NCBI GenBank assembly: GCA_934573945.1
Contig: CAKTMQ010000060.1
Span: 1-9,024, forward strand
DNA: 9,024 bases
Direction of reading: 5' to 3'
DNA from: an uncultured Oscillospiraceae bacterium
Lineage (GTDB): Bacteria > Bacillota > Clostridia > Oscillospirales > Oscillospiraceae
Shown here: piece after piece, positions 1 to 6,101 of the stretch
How positions within the stretch are numbered: the first letter of the stretch is position 1
Layout: every line of letters starts with the position of its first letter
The notes under the pieces: model-generated
Seen by the model: only the letters and a program-made list of their open reading frames with translations
The model's database searches: none
What the model was told of the DNA's origin: nothing
Translations under genes and position numbers: made by a program

Positions 1-1
1 C

Positions 2-184
2 GACGACGTCACCCGTGAACTGGGCAGCAAAGAGGGCAATATGGGCTTCCTGCTGCCGGCGATGGGCAAAGAGCAGCTGTTCAAGACCGTGATGGCGGAC
101 GGCGTGCTGCCCCGTAAGACATTCTCTATGGGGCATGCACAGGACAAGCGCTACTACATCGAGGCCCGCAAGATCGTCAAGTAA
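2..184 (+). CDS. C-terminal end of a DUF1015-like protein (partial)
   Basis: Only the last 60 codons lie in the window; the gene begins upstream. The frame is open from base 2 to a TAA at 182-184. The tail contains GVLPRKTFSMGHAQDKRYYI followed by EARKIVK. I associate this 'PRKTFSMG-x(4)-KRYY-x-E-x-RKI' ending with the C-terminus of clostridial DUF1015 proteins, a family that includes free-serine-kinase (SerK-like) members, but I am matching from memory. The visible part carries no catalytic motif, so no reaction is assigned. A strong hairpin terminator follows 36 bases after the stop, so this is the last gene of its transcript. Family call moderately sure; the existence of a coding region here is nearly certain. 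Confidence 0.62.
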   Translation, partial: DDVTRELGSKEGNMGFLLPAMGKEQLFKTVMADGVLPRKTFSMGHAQDKRYYIEARKIVK

Positions 185-219
185 AAGCGTCGGAAAATTC
201 TGTGAAACTGTAGTTGGAT

Positions 220-250
220 AAAGCCGCCGGATCCCCGGCGGCTTTATTTT
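220..250 (+). terminator. Rho-independent terminator after the DUF1015-like gene
   Basis: A perfect 11-bp stem (220-230 with 235-245, arms AAAGCCGCCGG and CCGGCGGCTTT) closes a 4-base loop ATCC and runs into ATTTT at 246-250. It ends 16 bases before the ispE start, so ispE either relies on readthrough or on a promoter I do not see; no convincing -35/-10 pair fits between the two. Confidence 0.85.
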
Positions 251-266
251 CCCGAGAGGTGTTGTC

Positions 267-1433
267 ATGTTATATGTATGGCTTCCGGCCTATCTGATCT
301 GTGGACTCTATCTGTTGGCGGCGGCTGTCTGGCCGCTGCTGCCGCTCCCCACTGCCGCAGCACAGAAAAGGCTGTCAGATAAGCTGTTTCGCCGTATCCT
401 GCTGCAGTTCGGCAGCCTGTTTGCGGTGGTGGACTTCATGCTGATGCGCTCACTGTGCCTGCTGTCCCTCCAGGATCAGCGTCTGGCTGTGATGGCTGTG
501 ATGGTGCTGGAGACAGCAGCCGCCCTGCTGGTCACGCCGGCGGTGCGTCGGGGATTGCAGCTGCATACTTCGGACAGCGAGACCTGTGTGACGGAGATGG
601 CCAATGCGAAGGTGAACCTGACGCTTTGCGTGGGAAAAAAGCGACCGGACGGCTATCATCAGGTGGAGACAGTCATGACCGATGTGGCGCTGGGAGACAC
701 AGTAACACTGGAACGCCATCCCGGGATCCGGGATGAGCTGATCTGCCTGCCGCCGGTGACGGAGCGCGTGGAGGATAATTTGTGCATGAAGGCACTGCGG
801 GTATTTTTCGCGGAGCTTGGTGCAAGGGAAGAGTATGTGACCATCACGCTGACAAAGCAGATCCCCACGCAGGCGGGACTGGGCGGCGGCAGCAGTGACG
901 CAGCGGCGGTGCTGCGCGGCCTGCGGCGGCTGTATGCCCCGCAGCTCAGCGACACGCGGCTGGAGGAGATGGCGGCGCAGCTGGGCAGCGATGTGCCCTA
1001 TTTTATCCGGGGCGGCACAGTGCTGGCCACCGGTCGCGGTGAGCAGCTGACGACGCTGCCACCCATGCCGCCGTGTTGGTTTGTGGTGGTCAAGCCGGAG
1101 GAGGGCTATGCCACCGGCGCCATGTATAGCGCCATCGACAGGGCAGGCGCGGCAAAATGGATGGATAGTCAGGCAGTGTGTCAGGCACTGGCCGCTGGGA
1201 ATCTGGCCGGTGTGGCGGCGGGATTGGACAACGATTTTCAGCGGGTGCTGCCGGAAGGCAGCGCGGTACCTGAGATCGTGGAGACCTTGCGGCAGGCTGG
1301 AGCGCTGAACGCTCAGATGACCGGCAGCGGCAGCGCTGTGTTTGGCTTGTTCCGGGATCGGGAGGCGGCGGAGGCCGCTGCTGCGGCGCTGCAGGCGGAC
1401 TATCCGCGGACATTTTGTGTGTCCCAGGTATAA
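267..1433 (+). CDS. ispE: IspE (CDP-ME kinase) with N-terminal three-helix membrane extension
   Basis: From about residue 108 onward this is 4-diphosphocytidyl-2-C-methyl-D-erythritol kinase, the ATP-dependent GHMP kinase of the MEP isoprenoid pathway. Visible motifs are NAKVNL (113-118, Lys115), KRPDGYH, the ATP loop P200-TQAGLGGGSSD211, GSDVPYF with the catalytic-position Asp242, and GSGSAVFGLF near the C-terminus (GSGS at 353-356). Typical IspE is about 280-300 residues; this frame has 388. The extra 107 residues form three hydrophobic segments (about 3-27, 44-68, 73-91). Basic residues K34, R35, K39, R42, R43 and then R94, R95 would place the kinase in the cytoplasm. The start at 267 has a good ribosome site (AGAGGT at 255-260). 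Internal starts GTG 588 and ATG 597 would give a normal-length enzyme but have no clear ribosome site. IspE identity is very sure; whether the fusion is made as one chain is an inference. Confidence 0.93.
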   Translation: MLYVWLPAYLICGLYLLAAAVWPLLPLPTAAAQKRLSDKLFRRILLQFGSLFAVVDFMLMRSLCLLSLQDQRLAVMAVMVLETAAALLVTPAVRRGLQLHTSDSETCVTEMANAKVNLTLCVGKKRPDGYHQVETVMTDVALGDTVTLERHPGIRDELICLPPVTERVEDNLCMKALRVFFAELGAREEYVTITLTKQIPTQAGLGGGSSDAAAVLRGLRRLYAPQLSDTRLEEMAAQLGSDVPYFIRGGTVLATGRGEQLTTLPPMPPCWFVVVKPEEGYATGAMYSAIDRAGAAKWMDSQAVCQALAAGNLAGVAAGLDNDFQRVLPEGSAVPEIVETLRQAGALNAQMTGSGSAVFGLFRDREAAEAAAAALQADYPRTFCVSQV

Positions 1434-1440
1434 TAGGGGA

Positions 1441-1488
1441 AAAAACCGTCCATATTGTAGGAAAAATCCTGCAATAAGGACGGTTTTT
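1441..1488 (+). terminator. Long hairpin with U-tract between ispE and spoIIR
   Basis: Arms AAAAACCGTCC (1441-1451) and GGACGGTTTTT (1478-1488) are perfectly complementary. Inside them ATTGTAGGA (1454-1462) pairs with TCCTGCAAT (1467-1475) with one wobble around an AAAA loop, and 1453 pairs with 1476. This gives roughly 21 paired positions with one mismatch. The run of five T ends the 3' arm, as in an intrinsic terminator for ispE. The 3' arm also contains the only Shine-Dalgarno-like sequence for spoIIR (AAGGA, 1476-1480), so the element could act as an attenuator or translational lid. Confidence 0.75.
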
Positions 1489-1493
1489 ACTAC

Positions 1494-2111
1494 ATGAAAC
1501 GATGGAAAACATGGGAGATCGCACTGCTGCTGGCGCTGGCCGCGACGATGCTCTGGGGCGCGTGGTCCATGCAGCGGCAGGATATGCTGGCACAGAAGAT
1601 GATCCGTCTGCACGTAATCGCCAACTCTGACAGTGACGCTGACCAGACACTGAAGCTGCAAGTGCGGGACAAGGTGCTGGATTATACCACCCGTGTACTG
1701 CAGCGGTCGAAGGATATGCCGGATGCAGAGGAGGAGCTGCGCAGCGCGCTGGGACAGATCGAGACTATCGCTCGACGGGAGATTGTCCATCAGGGATATG
1801 ATTATCCGGTGGAGGTGCAGTTGGCCAGCGCGGAATTTCCGCTGAAGACCTATGATGGTTTTGCGCTGCCTGCCGGCGAGTATATGGCGCTGCGGCTGGT
1901 GATCGGAGCAGGGGAGGGGCAGAACTGGTGGTGTGTCGTATTCCCGCCGCTGTGCACCAATGCCGCTGCCGACTTGCCGGAAACGGCAGTGGCTGCTGGA
2001 TTGAGCGATGACGATCTGAGACTGATCACCGAAGAGAACACTGGCTATGAGCTGCGGTTCCGTTCACTGGAGCTGTGGGAGCAATTGCGGCAGTGGCTGG
2101 GCAAGGCATAA
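1494..2111 (+). CDS. spoIIR: Stage II sporulation protein R (SpoIIR)
   Basis: SpoIIR is the forespore-made, exported signal that triggers processing of pro-sigma-E by SpoIIGA in the mother cell of sporulating Bacillota. The 205-residue product starts with a single hydrophobic export/anchor segment (about 8-24), followed by the family's conserved stretch RLHVIANSDSDADQ (38-51), YPVEVQL (104-110), LPAGEY (125-130) and the hallmark GEGQNWWCVVFPPLC (140-154). Length is close to the B. subtilis protein. No in-frame start exists upstream because a TAG lies at 1458-1460, so ATG 1494 is forced unless a downstream start is used. The ribosome site AAGGA is 13 bases away and buried in the preceding hairpin. 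I looked for a sigma-F promoter (GTATA / GGnnAnA type) and found no good match. The gene ends at a bidirectional terminator. Confidence 0.95.
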   Translation: MKRWKTWEIALLLALAATMLWGAWSMQRQDMLAQKMIRLHVIANSDSDADQTLKLQVRDKVLDYTTRVLQRSKDMPDAEEELRSALGQIETIARREIVHQGYDYPVEVQLASAEFPLKTYDGFALPAGEYMALRLVIGAGEGQNWWCVVFPPLCTNAAADLPETAVAAGLSDDDLRLITEENTGYELRFRSLELWEQLRQWLGKA

Positions 2112-2115
2112 ATGT

Positions 2116-2158
2116 ATAAAGAGGCATCCACCCGTTTAACGGGTGGATGCCTCTTTAT
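2116..2158. terminator. Bidirectional terminator between convergent spoIIR and NlpC/P60 gene
   Basis: A perfect 19-bp stem (2116-2134 with 2140-2158) surrounds a 5-base TTTAA loop. The arms end in ATAAAGAGG and CCTCTTTAT, giving short T-rich 3' ends on both strands. It sits 4 bases after the spoIIR stop and 8 bases from the end of the convergent hydrolase gene, so it can serve both. Confidence 0.9.
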
Positions 2159-2166
2159 GTAATGTT

Positions 2167-3270
2167 TCAGAAAACGCGCCGTGCGCCCAGATAGCGGTTG
2201 GCATAATAGCTCTCGCTGAGACTGGAGATGATGACGCCGCGGCTGGAGGACGCATGAATAAACTGTCCGCCGCCGACATAGATACCCACGTGGCTGGCTG
2301 CAGAGCTGGTGTTGTAGGTGCCGAAGAAGAACACCAGATCACCGGGCTGCAGATCGCTCATAGACACGGCATAGCCGTTGTTCAGCTGCGGCGTGGCGCC
2401 GTGTGCCAGACTGATGCCGAAGTGGGAGAACACGTACATGGTAAAGCCGGAGCAGTCAAAGCCGCTGCCGCTGGTGCCGCCATAGACATAGGGGACACCC
2501 AGATACTGCTGGGCGAAGGAAACGATGTCACTGCCGCTGCCGGAGCTGCTCGCCGCACTGTCGGTGCTGTCACCGGTATCGTTCGTGCCATCTGCCGCCG
2601 TCTCTGTGACGGCTTTCTTGACGGCCGCAGCCGTGACCTTGGGCTTGGGTGCTTCCTTCTCCATGGTCAGATCCAGATCATCACCGGTGACGTAGCCGGT
2701 GGTGTCGCCCTTCTTGACGGCAAACCAGCCATTGTCAAAACCGGTTACCTCCAGACGGTCACCGTCCTTCAAGGTGTCCAACACCTCGCTGCTGCCGTCG
2801 GCCTCCTGCAGCAGAGACATCTCCTCGGCATCCACGACGCCGTAGGTCTGGAAATCTTCACTGCGTTTGAGAAGCTCGATATACTCCGGAGAAACAAAAC
2901 CGGTGCAGTCGTTATAGCTGACCCGGAACCAGTCCTCCAGATCCTCCATCACGGACACCAGTGCGTCCAGCGGCAGGAGGATGTAGACATTGCTCTCTTC
3001 CGTGGGGTCGAAATACAGCGGGATGTCCTTTTCCGTTACGCGTCCCACGGCCTTGACCTTGGTGTCGCTGGGCAGCAGACGGGGCAGGTCGGGCTTTTGA
3101 CCCATGACCTCCAGACCGGAGGTCAGTGCGCTTTTTACCACGGCGGTGTCCTCCAGAGAGGGGGCAGCGGTAGTGGCGCTGTCAGTTGCCCACGTGCACA
3201 CGGTATTGGTACAGATCATCGCAGCGGTCACAAACGCCGCAGCCATTCTTTGATACTTGCGGAATCTCAT
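2167..3270 (-). CDS. Secreted SH3-SH3-NlpC/P60 peptidoglycan endopeptidase
   Basis: This is an exported cell-wall hydrolase; NlpC/P60 domains are cysteine peptidases that cut peptide stems, typically the D-iGlu-mDAP bond. The 367-residue product has an N-terminal signal peptide (basic start MRFRKYQR, hydrophobic core, likely cleavage after CTWA at residue 28). Two bacterial SH3-like domains follow (about 72-133 and 142-202, the latter with GDRLEV, GWFAVKKGD, TGYVTG), then a Ser/Thr/Gly/Asp-rich linker (about 203-246) and the catalytic domain (about 249-367). The catalytic residues are Cys273 in FDCSGF, His327 in ASHVGIY and His339 in FIHASS. I place the start at ATG 3270, with AAGGGGG ahead, rather than at the adjoining TTG at 3273. 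It starts 11 bases after the 99-residue gene, so the two form an operon using the 3619-3647 promoter. The exact bond cut is inferred. Confidence 0.92.
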   Translation of the reverse strand: MRFRKYQRMAAAFVTAAMICTNTVCTWATDSATTAAPSLEDTAVVKSALTSGLEVMGQKPDLPRLLPSDTKVKAVGRVTEKDIPLYFDPTEESNVYILLPLDALVSVMEDLEDWFRVSYNDCTGFVSPEYIELLKRSEDFQTYGVVDAEEMSLLQEADGSSEVLDTLKDGDRLEVTGFDNGWFAVKKGDTTGYVTGDDLDLTMEKEAPKPKVTAAAVKKAVTETAADGTNDTGDSTDSAASSSGSGSDIVSFAQQYLGVPYVYGGTSGSGFDCSGFTMYVFSHFGISLAHGATPQLNNGYAVSMSDLQPGDLVFFFGTYNTSSAASHVGIYVGGGQFIHASSSRGVIISSLSESYYANRYLGARRVF

Positions 3271-3281
3271 CAAACGCCCCC

Positions 3282-3581
3282 TTACAGCTTACCGGATAAG
3301 GCGCGCTCCAACCAGATGGCGCCAACGTCCATGGCTGCGTAGAGACTGTTCTTTTCGGACTTCTTGACAACGCGGTCACGGGACTTCAGGTCAGGATCGG
3401 TCAGCTGCAGCTGTACCGAAACACGGGTCGCAACATCCATATCCTGTTCCTTGGCGGTCTCCAGGATCTGGAACATGACGATATATTTGTCCGCCATGGA
3501 ACCGTAGTAGATCAGGTTGTCGATCCGCCGCAGGGGATGGTTTTTATAAACAAGGCCTTCGCCTTTTTTCACATCTGCCAT
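3282..3581 (-). CDS. Conserved-looking hypothetical protein, 99 residues
   Basis: I do not recognise the family with confidence. ATG 3581 is chosen because AGGAGG lies 11 bases upstream (3593-3598) and because the promoter at 3619-3647 excludes the longer open frame reaching 3692. The product is soluble and highly charged, without signal peptide or membrane segment. It begins MADVKKGEGLVYKNHPLRRI, has a hydrophobic/aromatic middle (NLIYYGSMADKYIVMFQIL, 22-40), a basic patch (KSRDRVVKKSEK, 66-77) and an amphipathic C-terminal helix (AAMDVGAIWLERAL, 82-95). There are no cysteines. It is the first gene of a two-gene transcript with the NlpC/P60 hydrolase. A cytoplasmic regulatory or housekeeping role is possible, but nothing in the sequence assigns a function. 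Confidence 0.8.
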   Translation of the reverse strand: MADVKKGEGLVYKNHPLRRIDNLIYYGSMADKYIVMFQILETAKEQDMDVATRVSVQLQLTDPDLKSRDRVVKKSEKNSLYAAMDVGAIWLERALSGKL

Positions 3582-3618
3582 GATGCTGATTGCCTCCTGT
3601 TTGTAAGAATCGATAGAC

Positions 3619-3647
3619 AGTATAGCACAAAACTGCGCCCGTGTCAA
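3619..3647 (-). promoter_or_regulatory. Sigma-A type promoter for the 99-residue gene and NlpC/P60 operon
   Basis: Read on the minus strand, a perfect -35 TTGACA (3642-3647) is followed by a 17-base spacer and a -10 TATACT (3619-3624). Transcription would begin near 3612, giving a leader of about 30 bases with AGGAGG before ATG 3581. This is the closest match to vegetative consensus in the window at the -35 box. Confidence 0.88.
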
Positions 3648-3690
3648 ATCGACCGCTCTGGGGGCGCTCAAAAGGCAATGCGGAGGGGAC

Positions 3691-3726
3691 AAAAAACAGG
3701 GGAAGAGACAAAGTCTCTTCCCCTGT
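3691..3726 (-). terminator. Rho-independent terminator after ireB
   Basis: A perfect 14-bp stem (3696-3709 with 3713-3726) closes a 3-base loop. On the minus strand it is followed by six consecutive T (3691-3696 read in reverse, the first overlapping the stem). It begins 18 bases after the ireB stop and isolates that transcript from the next promoter at 3619-3647. Confidence 0.9.
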
Positions 3727-3744
3727 CAAAAGCAGAGAACAGGA

Positions 3745-3990
3745 TCAAATATCCAGATAGTGCTTTACCAGGATCTGCAGCATTTCATCGCGGTCGATCT
3801 TGCAGATCAAGGTGCGGGCGCCGTTGTGGTTGGTGATATAGGTGGGATCCTCCGAGAGGATGTAGCCCACGATCTGGTTCACAGGATCATATCCCTTCTC
3901 CTTCAAAGCCTCATACACAGAGGTCAGAACATGATGCACCTGGGAATCACGATCCTCTGCGGCATTGAATTTTCTGGTATAATCGGCCAT
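3745..3990 (-). CDS. ireB: IreB family regulatory phosphoprotein (UPF0297)
   Basis: IreB (YrzL/UPF0297) is a small cytoplasmic protein phosphorylated by the PASTA-domain kinase IreK in Enterococcus faecalis, where it restrains intrinsic cephalosporin resistance. The 81 residues match the family along its length: RKFN near the start, VYEALKEKGYDPVNQIVGYI (25-44), a SEDPTYI segment, then a DARN-like NGARTLI and the terminal KIDRDEML-x(4)-KHYL. Thr5 in MADYTRKF occupies roughly the position of an N-terminal phosphorylated Thr of E. faecalis IreB; that alignment is by eye. The usual partners ruvX/yrrK are not adjacent; upp is upstream instead. It has its own strong promoter (4023-4051) and terminator. 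The ribosome site is GGAAAGG about 10 bases before ATG 3990. A role in kinase signalling here is inferred from the family. Confidence 0.92.
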   Translation of the reverse strand: MADYTRKFNAAEDRDSQVHHVLTSVYEALKEKGYDPVNQIVGYILSEDPTYITNHNGARTLICKIDRDEMLQILVKHYLDI

Positions 3991-4022
3991 TGACGCACCG
4001 CCTTTCCTATCATCTGTCTACA

Positions 4023-4051
4023 ATTATACGACGATCAGCGCAGCCTGTAAA
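4023..4051 (-). promoter_or_regulatory. Strong sigma-A type promoter for ireB
   Basis: On the minus strand a -35 TTTACA (4046-4051) is followed by 17 bases and a perfect -10 TATAAT (4023-4028). The start would be near 4016, about 26 bases ahead of ATG 3990. It lies in the 70-base gap between the upp stop and ireB. I see no upp terminator there, so ireB is probably transcribed both from here and by readthrough. Confidence 0.88.
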
Positions 4052-4060
4052 GAACTATTT

Positions 4061-4696
4061 TTATTTTGTACCGAAAATACGGTCGCCGGCATCACCCAGA
4101 CCGGGCACGATATAACCGTGTTCGTTGAGGTGATCGTCTACAGCACCGGCGTAGATGTCCACGTCGGGGTGATGCTTGGTGATATACTCGATGCCCTCGG
4201 GAGCAGCTACCAGAACCATCAGCTTGATGTGCTTGCAGCCCCGCTTTTTCATCTCGGCAATGGCGGCGTCAGCACTGCCGCCGGTGGCCAGCATGGGATC
4301 TACGATCAGAATGTCGCGCTCGGCCACATCCTTGGGCATTTTGCAGAAGTAGACGTGGGGTTCCAGCGTCTCCTCGTCGCGGTACATGCCGATGTGTCCC
4401 ACACGGGCGGAGGGAACCATACGCAGCACGCCGTCCACCAGTCCCAGACCTGCACGGAGAATAGGCACTACAGCGAACTTTTTGCCGGCCAGCGTGGGCA
4501 TCTCCGCCTTGCACAGCGGCGTTTCGATCTCCTTGGTGGTCAGGGGCAGGTCACGGGTAGCCTCGTAGGTGATCAGCATGCCGATCTCAGAGACCAGCTC
4601 CCGGAAATCCTTGACGCTGGTGTTCTTGTCGCGCATGATGGTCAGCTTGTGTGCCACCAGAGGGTGATCCATAACATGTACTTTTTCACTGAACAT
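4061..4696 (-). CDS. upp: Uracil phosphoribosyltransferase
   Basis: UPRT converts uracil and PRPP to UMP in pyrimidine salvage and acts in the cytoplasm. The 211-residue product has the usual length (about 209) and the family landmarks: [19 protein letters not shown] at the N-terminus, PILRAGLG (78-85), [14 protein letters not shown] (104-117), the PRPP-binding loop DPMLATGGS (133-141) and the uracil-binding [13 protein letters not shown] (194-206). ATG 4696 is preceded by GGAGG with an 8-base spacer; the frame stays open further upstream, but that stretch is unlike UPRT and overlaps tsaB. The gene follows tsaB by 32 bases and so is probably the third gene of tsaE-tsaB-upp. No purine or uracil-sensing leader is seen. 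A very secure call. Confidence 0.98.
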   Translation of the reverse strand: MFSEKVHVMDHPLVAHKLTIMRDKNTSVKDFRELVSEIGMLITYEATRDLPLTTKEIETPLCKAEMPTLAGKKFAVVPILRAGLGLVDGVLRMVPSARVGHIGMYRDEETLEPHVYFCKMPKDVAERDILIVDPMLATGGSADAAIAEMKKRGCKHIKLMVLVAAPEGIEYITKHHPDVDIYAGAVDDHLNEHGYIVPGLGDAGDRIFGTK

Positions 4697-4728
4697 AGCA
4701 TTTTCCTCCGTGTTTTTATATATCAAAT

Positions 4729-5448
4729 TCAATTGATCTCCTGACCATCCAGGGTAATGGGCAGCCCCTTTTCCAGCCGTTCCCGTTCCGCCTGACTCAG
4801 ACGCAGGTAGACCGGCTGCAGCTCCTGCGCCGTTACCGTGCAGCCGCTCTCGGATGCGGCCAGCCCAACGCCGCAGGCGTTTTGGTACAGACTCTCCGGC
4901 GGCGCCATTCTGCAGGTGATACCCTGCTCCAACAGATAAGTATAACACAATCTGGCACCGTCGCCAACTACTATTTTCCTGTTTTTGTCATTTTTCAATT
5001 CCAGTGCCAGTTGTTCCAATGCCACGGCACGATCCTCGCAGCGGCGCGCCAGCACACCGTCGCGGCAATCAAACACGGCGTTGTAGATCTGCTGGCGGCG
5101 TGCGTCCATGGCGCAGATCACGGTGCCCTCAAAGGCGCGGACGTTTTCAGCCATGGCTGCCAGCGTGGAGACACCGCAGCAGGGCAGTTCCAGTGCCCAG
5201 GCCAGCCCTTTGGCGGCGGATACGCCGATGCGCAGACCGGTAAAGCTGCCCGGCCCCGCCGCCACAGCTATCAGCTCCAGATCCTGTGCCGTCAGTCCTG
5301 CATTTTGCAGCATGGCGTCCACCAGCGGCATCAGCGTTACGCTGTGGGTCAGCCCGATATTCTGATAGGCGCTGGCCAGTACAGTCTGTCCCTCTACGAC
5401 GGCGGCGGACACCGATTTGGCAGAGGTCTCCAGAGCCAGTATTTTCAT
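4729..5448 (-). CDS. tsaB: tRNA t6A biosynthesis protein TsaB
   Basis: TsaB is the catalytically inactive Kae1/ASKHA-fold partner that binds TsaD and TsaE in making N6-threonylcarbamoyladenosine at position 37 of ANN-decoding tRNAs. The 239-residue product starts [20 protein letters not shown] (the usual 'ILaIDTS' opening), then has [10 protein letters not shown] (32-41), the family signature [13 protein letters not shown] (63-75), KGLAWAL, and [12 protein letters not shown] (115-126), with a variable C-terminal half ending in the P-V-Y-L-R motif (212-216). Its ATG overlaps the tsaE stop as ATGA (5445-5448), so translation is probably coupled. Bacterial clusters often continue to rimI and tsaD; here upp follows, and tsaD must lie elsewhere if present. 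Length is typical. Confidence 0.96.
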   Translation of the reverse strand: MKILALETSAKSVSAAVVEGQTVLASAYQNIGLTHSVTLMPLVDAMLQNAGLTAQDLELIAVAAGPGSFTGLRIGVSAAKGLAWALELPCCGVSTLAAMAENVRAFEGTVICAMDARRQQIYNAVFDCRDGVLARRCEDRAVALEQLALELKNDKNRKIVVGDGARLCYTYLLEQGITCRMAPPESLYQNACGVGLAASESGCTVTAQELQPVYLRLSQAERERLEKGLPITLDGQEIN

Positions 5449-5870
5449 GTGATGCCGCCTCCTGTCACGGTAATGATGCGCTCGTCCTCTCCATCGCCCC
5501 GGGCAATATTGACGGTCACAGTGTCTGCCGGCAGTGCGTCGGCCACGTTTTCGCTCCATTCCACCACGCACACGCCGCCGCGCTCCAGATAGTCCTCCCA
5601 GCCGATGTCAAAGAGGGCGTCGCTGTTGTCCAGCCGGTACATATCGAAGTGAAACAGCGGTGTTTTTCCCAGATACTCATTGACAATGGTGAAGGTGGGG
5701 GAGGTAACGCGCCCGGTATAACCCAGTCCTTTGGCGATGCCTCTGGTCAGGGCGGTTTTGCCCATACCCAGCCCGCCGCGGCAGGCGATGACCACCGGCG
5801 GCCGCAGCTGCTGAGCCAGACGGCGGCCGAAGGCCTCCGTATCGGACACGCTGTGGGAAATGTACTGCAT
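5445..5870 (-). CDS. tsaE: tRNA t6A biosynthesis ATPase TsaE
   Basis: TsaE is the P-loop ATPase that resets the TsaBD complex during t6A synthesis. The 141-residue product has the Walker A loop GGLGMGKT (32-39), the switch-I type SPTFTIVNEY (57-66), HFDMYRL (74-80), and the C-terminal VVEWSENV (102-109) characteristic of the family. Length is slightly below the roughly 150 usual. ATG 5870 has AAAGGA about 9 bases upstream. It is the first gene of the minus-strand tsaE-tsaB-upp(-ireB) unit and overlaps tsaB by four bases. I could not pick out a convincing promoter in the divergent gap upstream; TAGAAT at about 5932-5937 (minus strand) is a possible -10 with a poor -35. Confidence 0.96.
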   Translation of the reverse strand: MQYISHSVSDTEAFGRRLAQQLRPPVVIACRGGLGMGKTALTRGIAKGLGYTGRVTSPTFTIVNEYLGKTPLFHFDMYRLDNSDALFDIGWEDYLERGGVCVVEWSENVADALPADTVTVNIARGDGEDERIITVTGGGIT

Positions 5871-5975
5871 GGGTATACGTCCTTTCGGAACAGCGCCCGG
5901 TATCGAATGCCGCGCACTGATATAACTGATTTATTCTAACACAGAAAATTCAAAAAGAAAAGGGGGGAGGAGAGG

Positions 5976-6004
5976 TTTACACAGAAAAGTTCTTGTGGTA
6001 AAAT
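5976..6004 (+). promoter_or_regulatory. Probable sigma-A promoter for rodA
   Basis: A -35 TTTACA (5976-5981) is separated by 17 bases from a -10 TAAAAT (5999-6004). Transcription from about 6011 would give a GC-rich leader of about 90 bases before rodA. A 24-base all-purine run (5952-5975) abuts the -35 box. This lies in the 231-base gap between divergent tsaE and rodA. Confidence 0.65.
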
Positions 6005-6101
6005 ACCATAGATATGCAGTGAGTCGCCGGGCTGGATCGGCGGATACAGGAGTCTTTGTCCGGCGGATGCGGTCCGGGCTTCCACCACGGAGGAACCATT
6101 C

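Noticed and set aside
1429..1434. TATAAT as a promoter for spoIIR
   Set aside because: It matches a -10 box but has no acceptable -35 at 16-18 bases (GC-rich there) and no TGn extension, and does not fit the sigma-F consensus; kept only as a remark under the hairpin finding.
450..1790. 446-codon open frame on the minus strand opposite ispE and spoIIR
   Set aside because: It spans two well-supported genes and the terminator hairpin between them, its product is rich in His, Arg, Gln and Cys with no recognisable domain, and it has no ribosome site. It is a shadow of GC-biased coding DNA.
2143..3342. 399-codon plus-strand open frame opposite the NlpC/P60 gene
   Set aside because: It begins inside the bidirectional terminator and mirrors a gene with clear catalytic motifs; no start signal and no family resemblance.
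3582..3692. Longer start for the 99-residue gene at 3692
   Set aside because: The near-consensus promoter at 3619-3647 lies inside this extension and AGGAGG precedes ATG 3581.
4697..4948. N-terminal extension of upp
   Set aside because: It overlaps tsaB in another frame and its residues do not resemble UPRT; GGAGG precedes ATG 4696.
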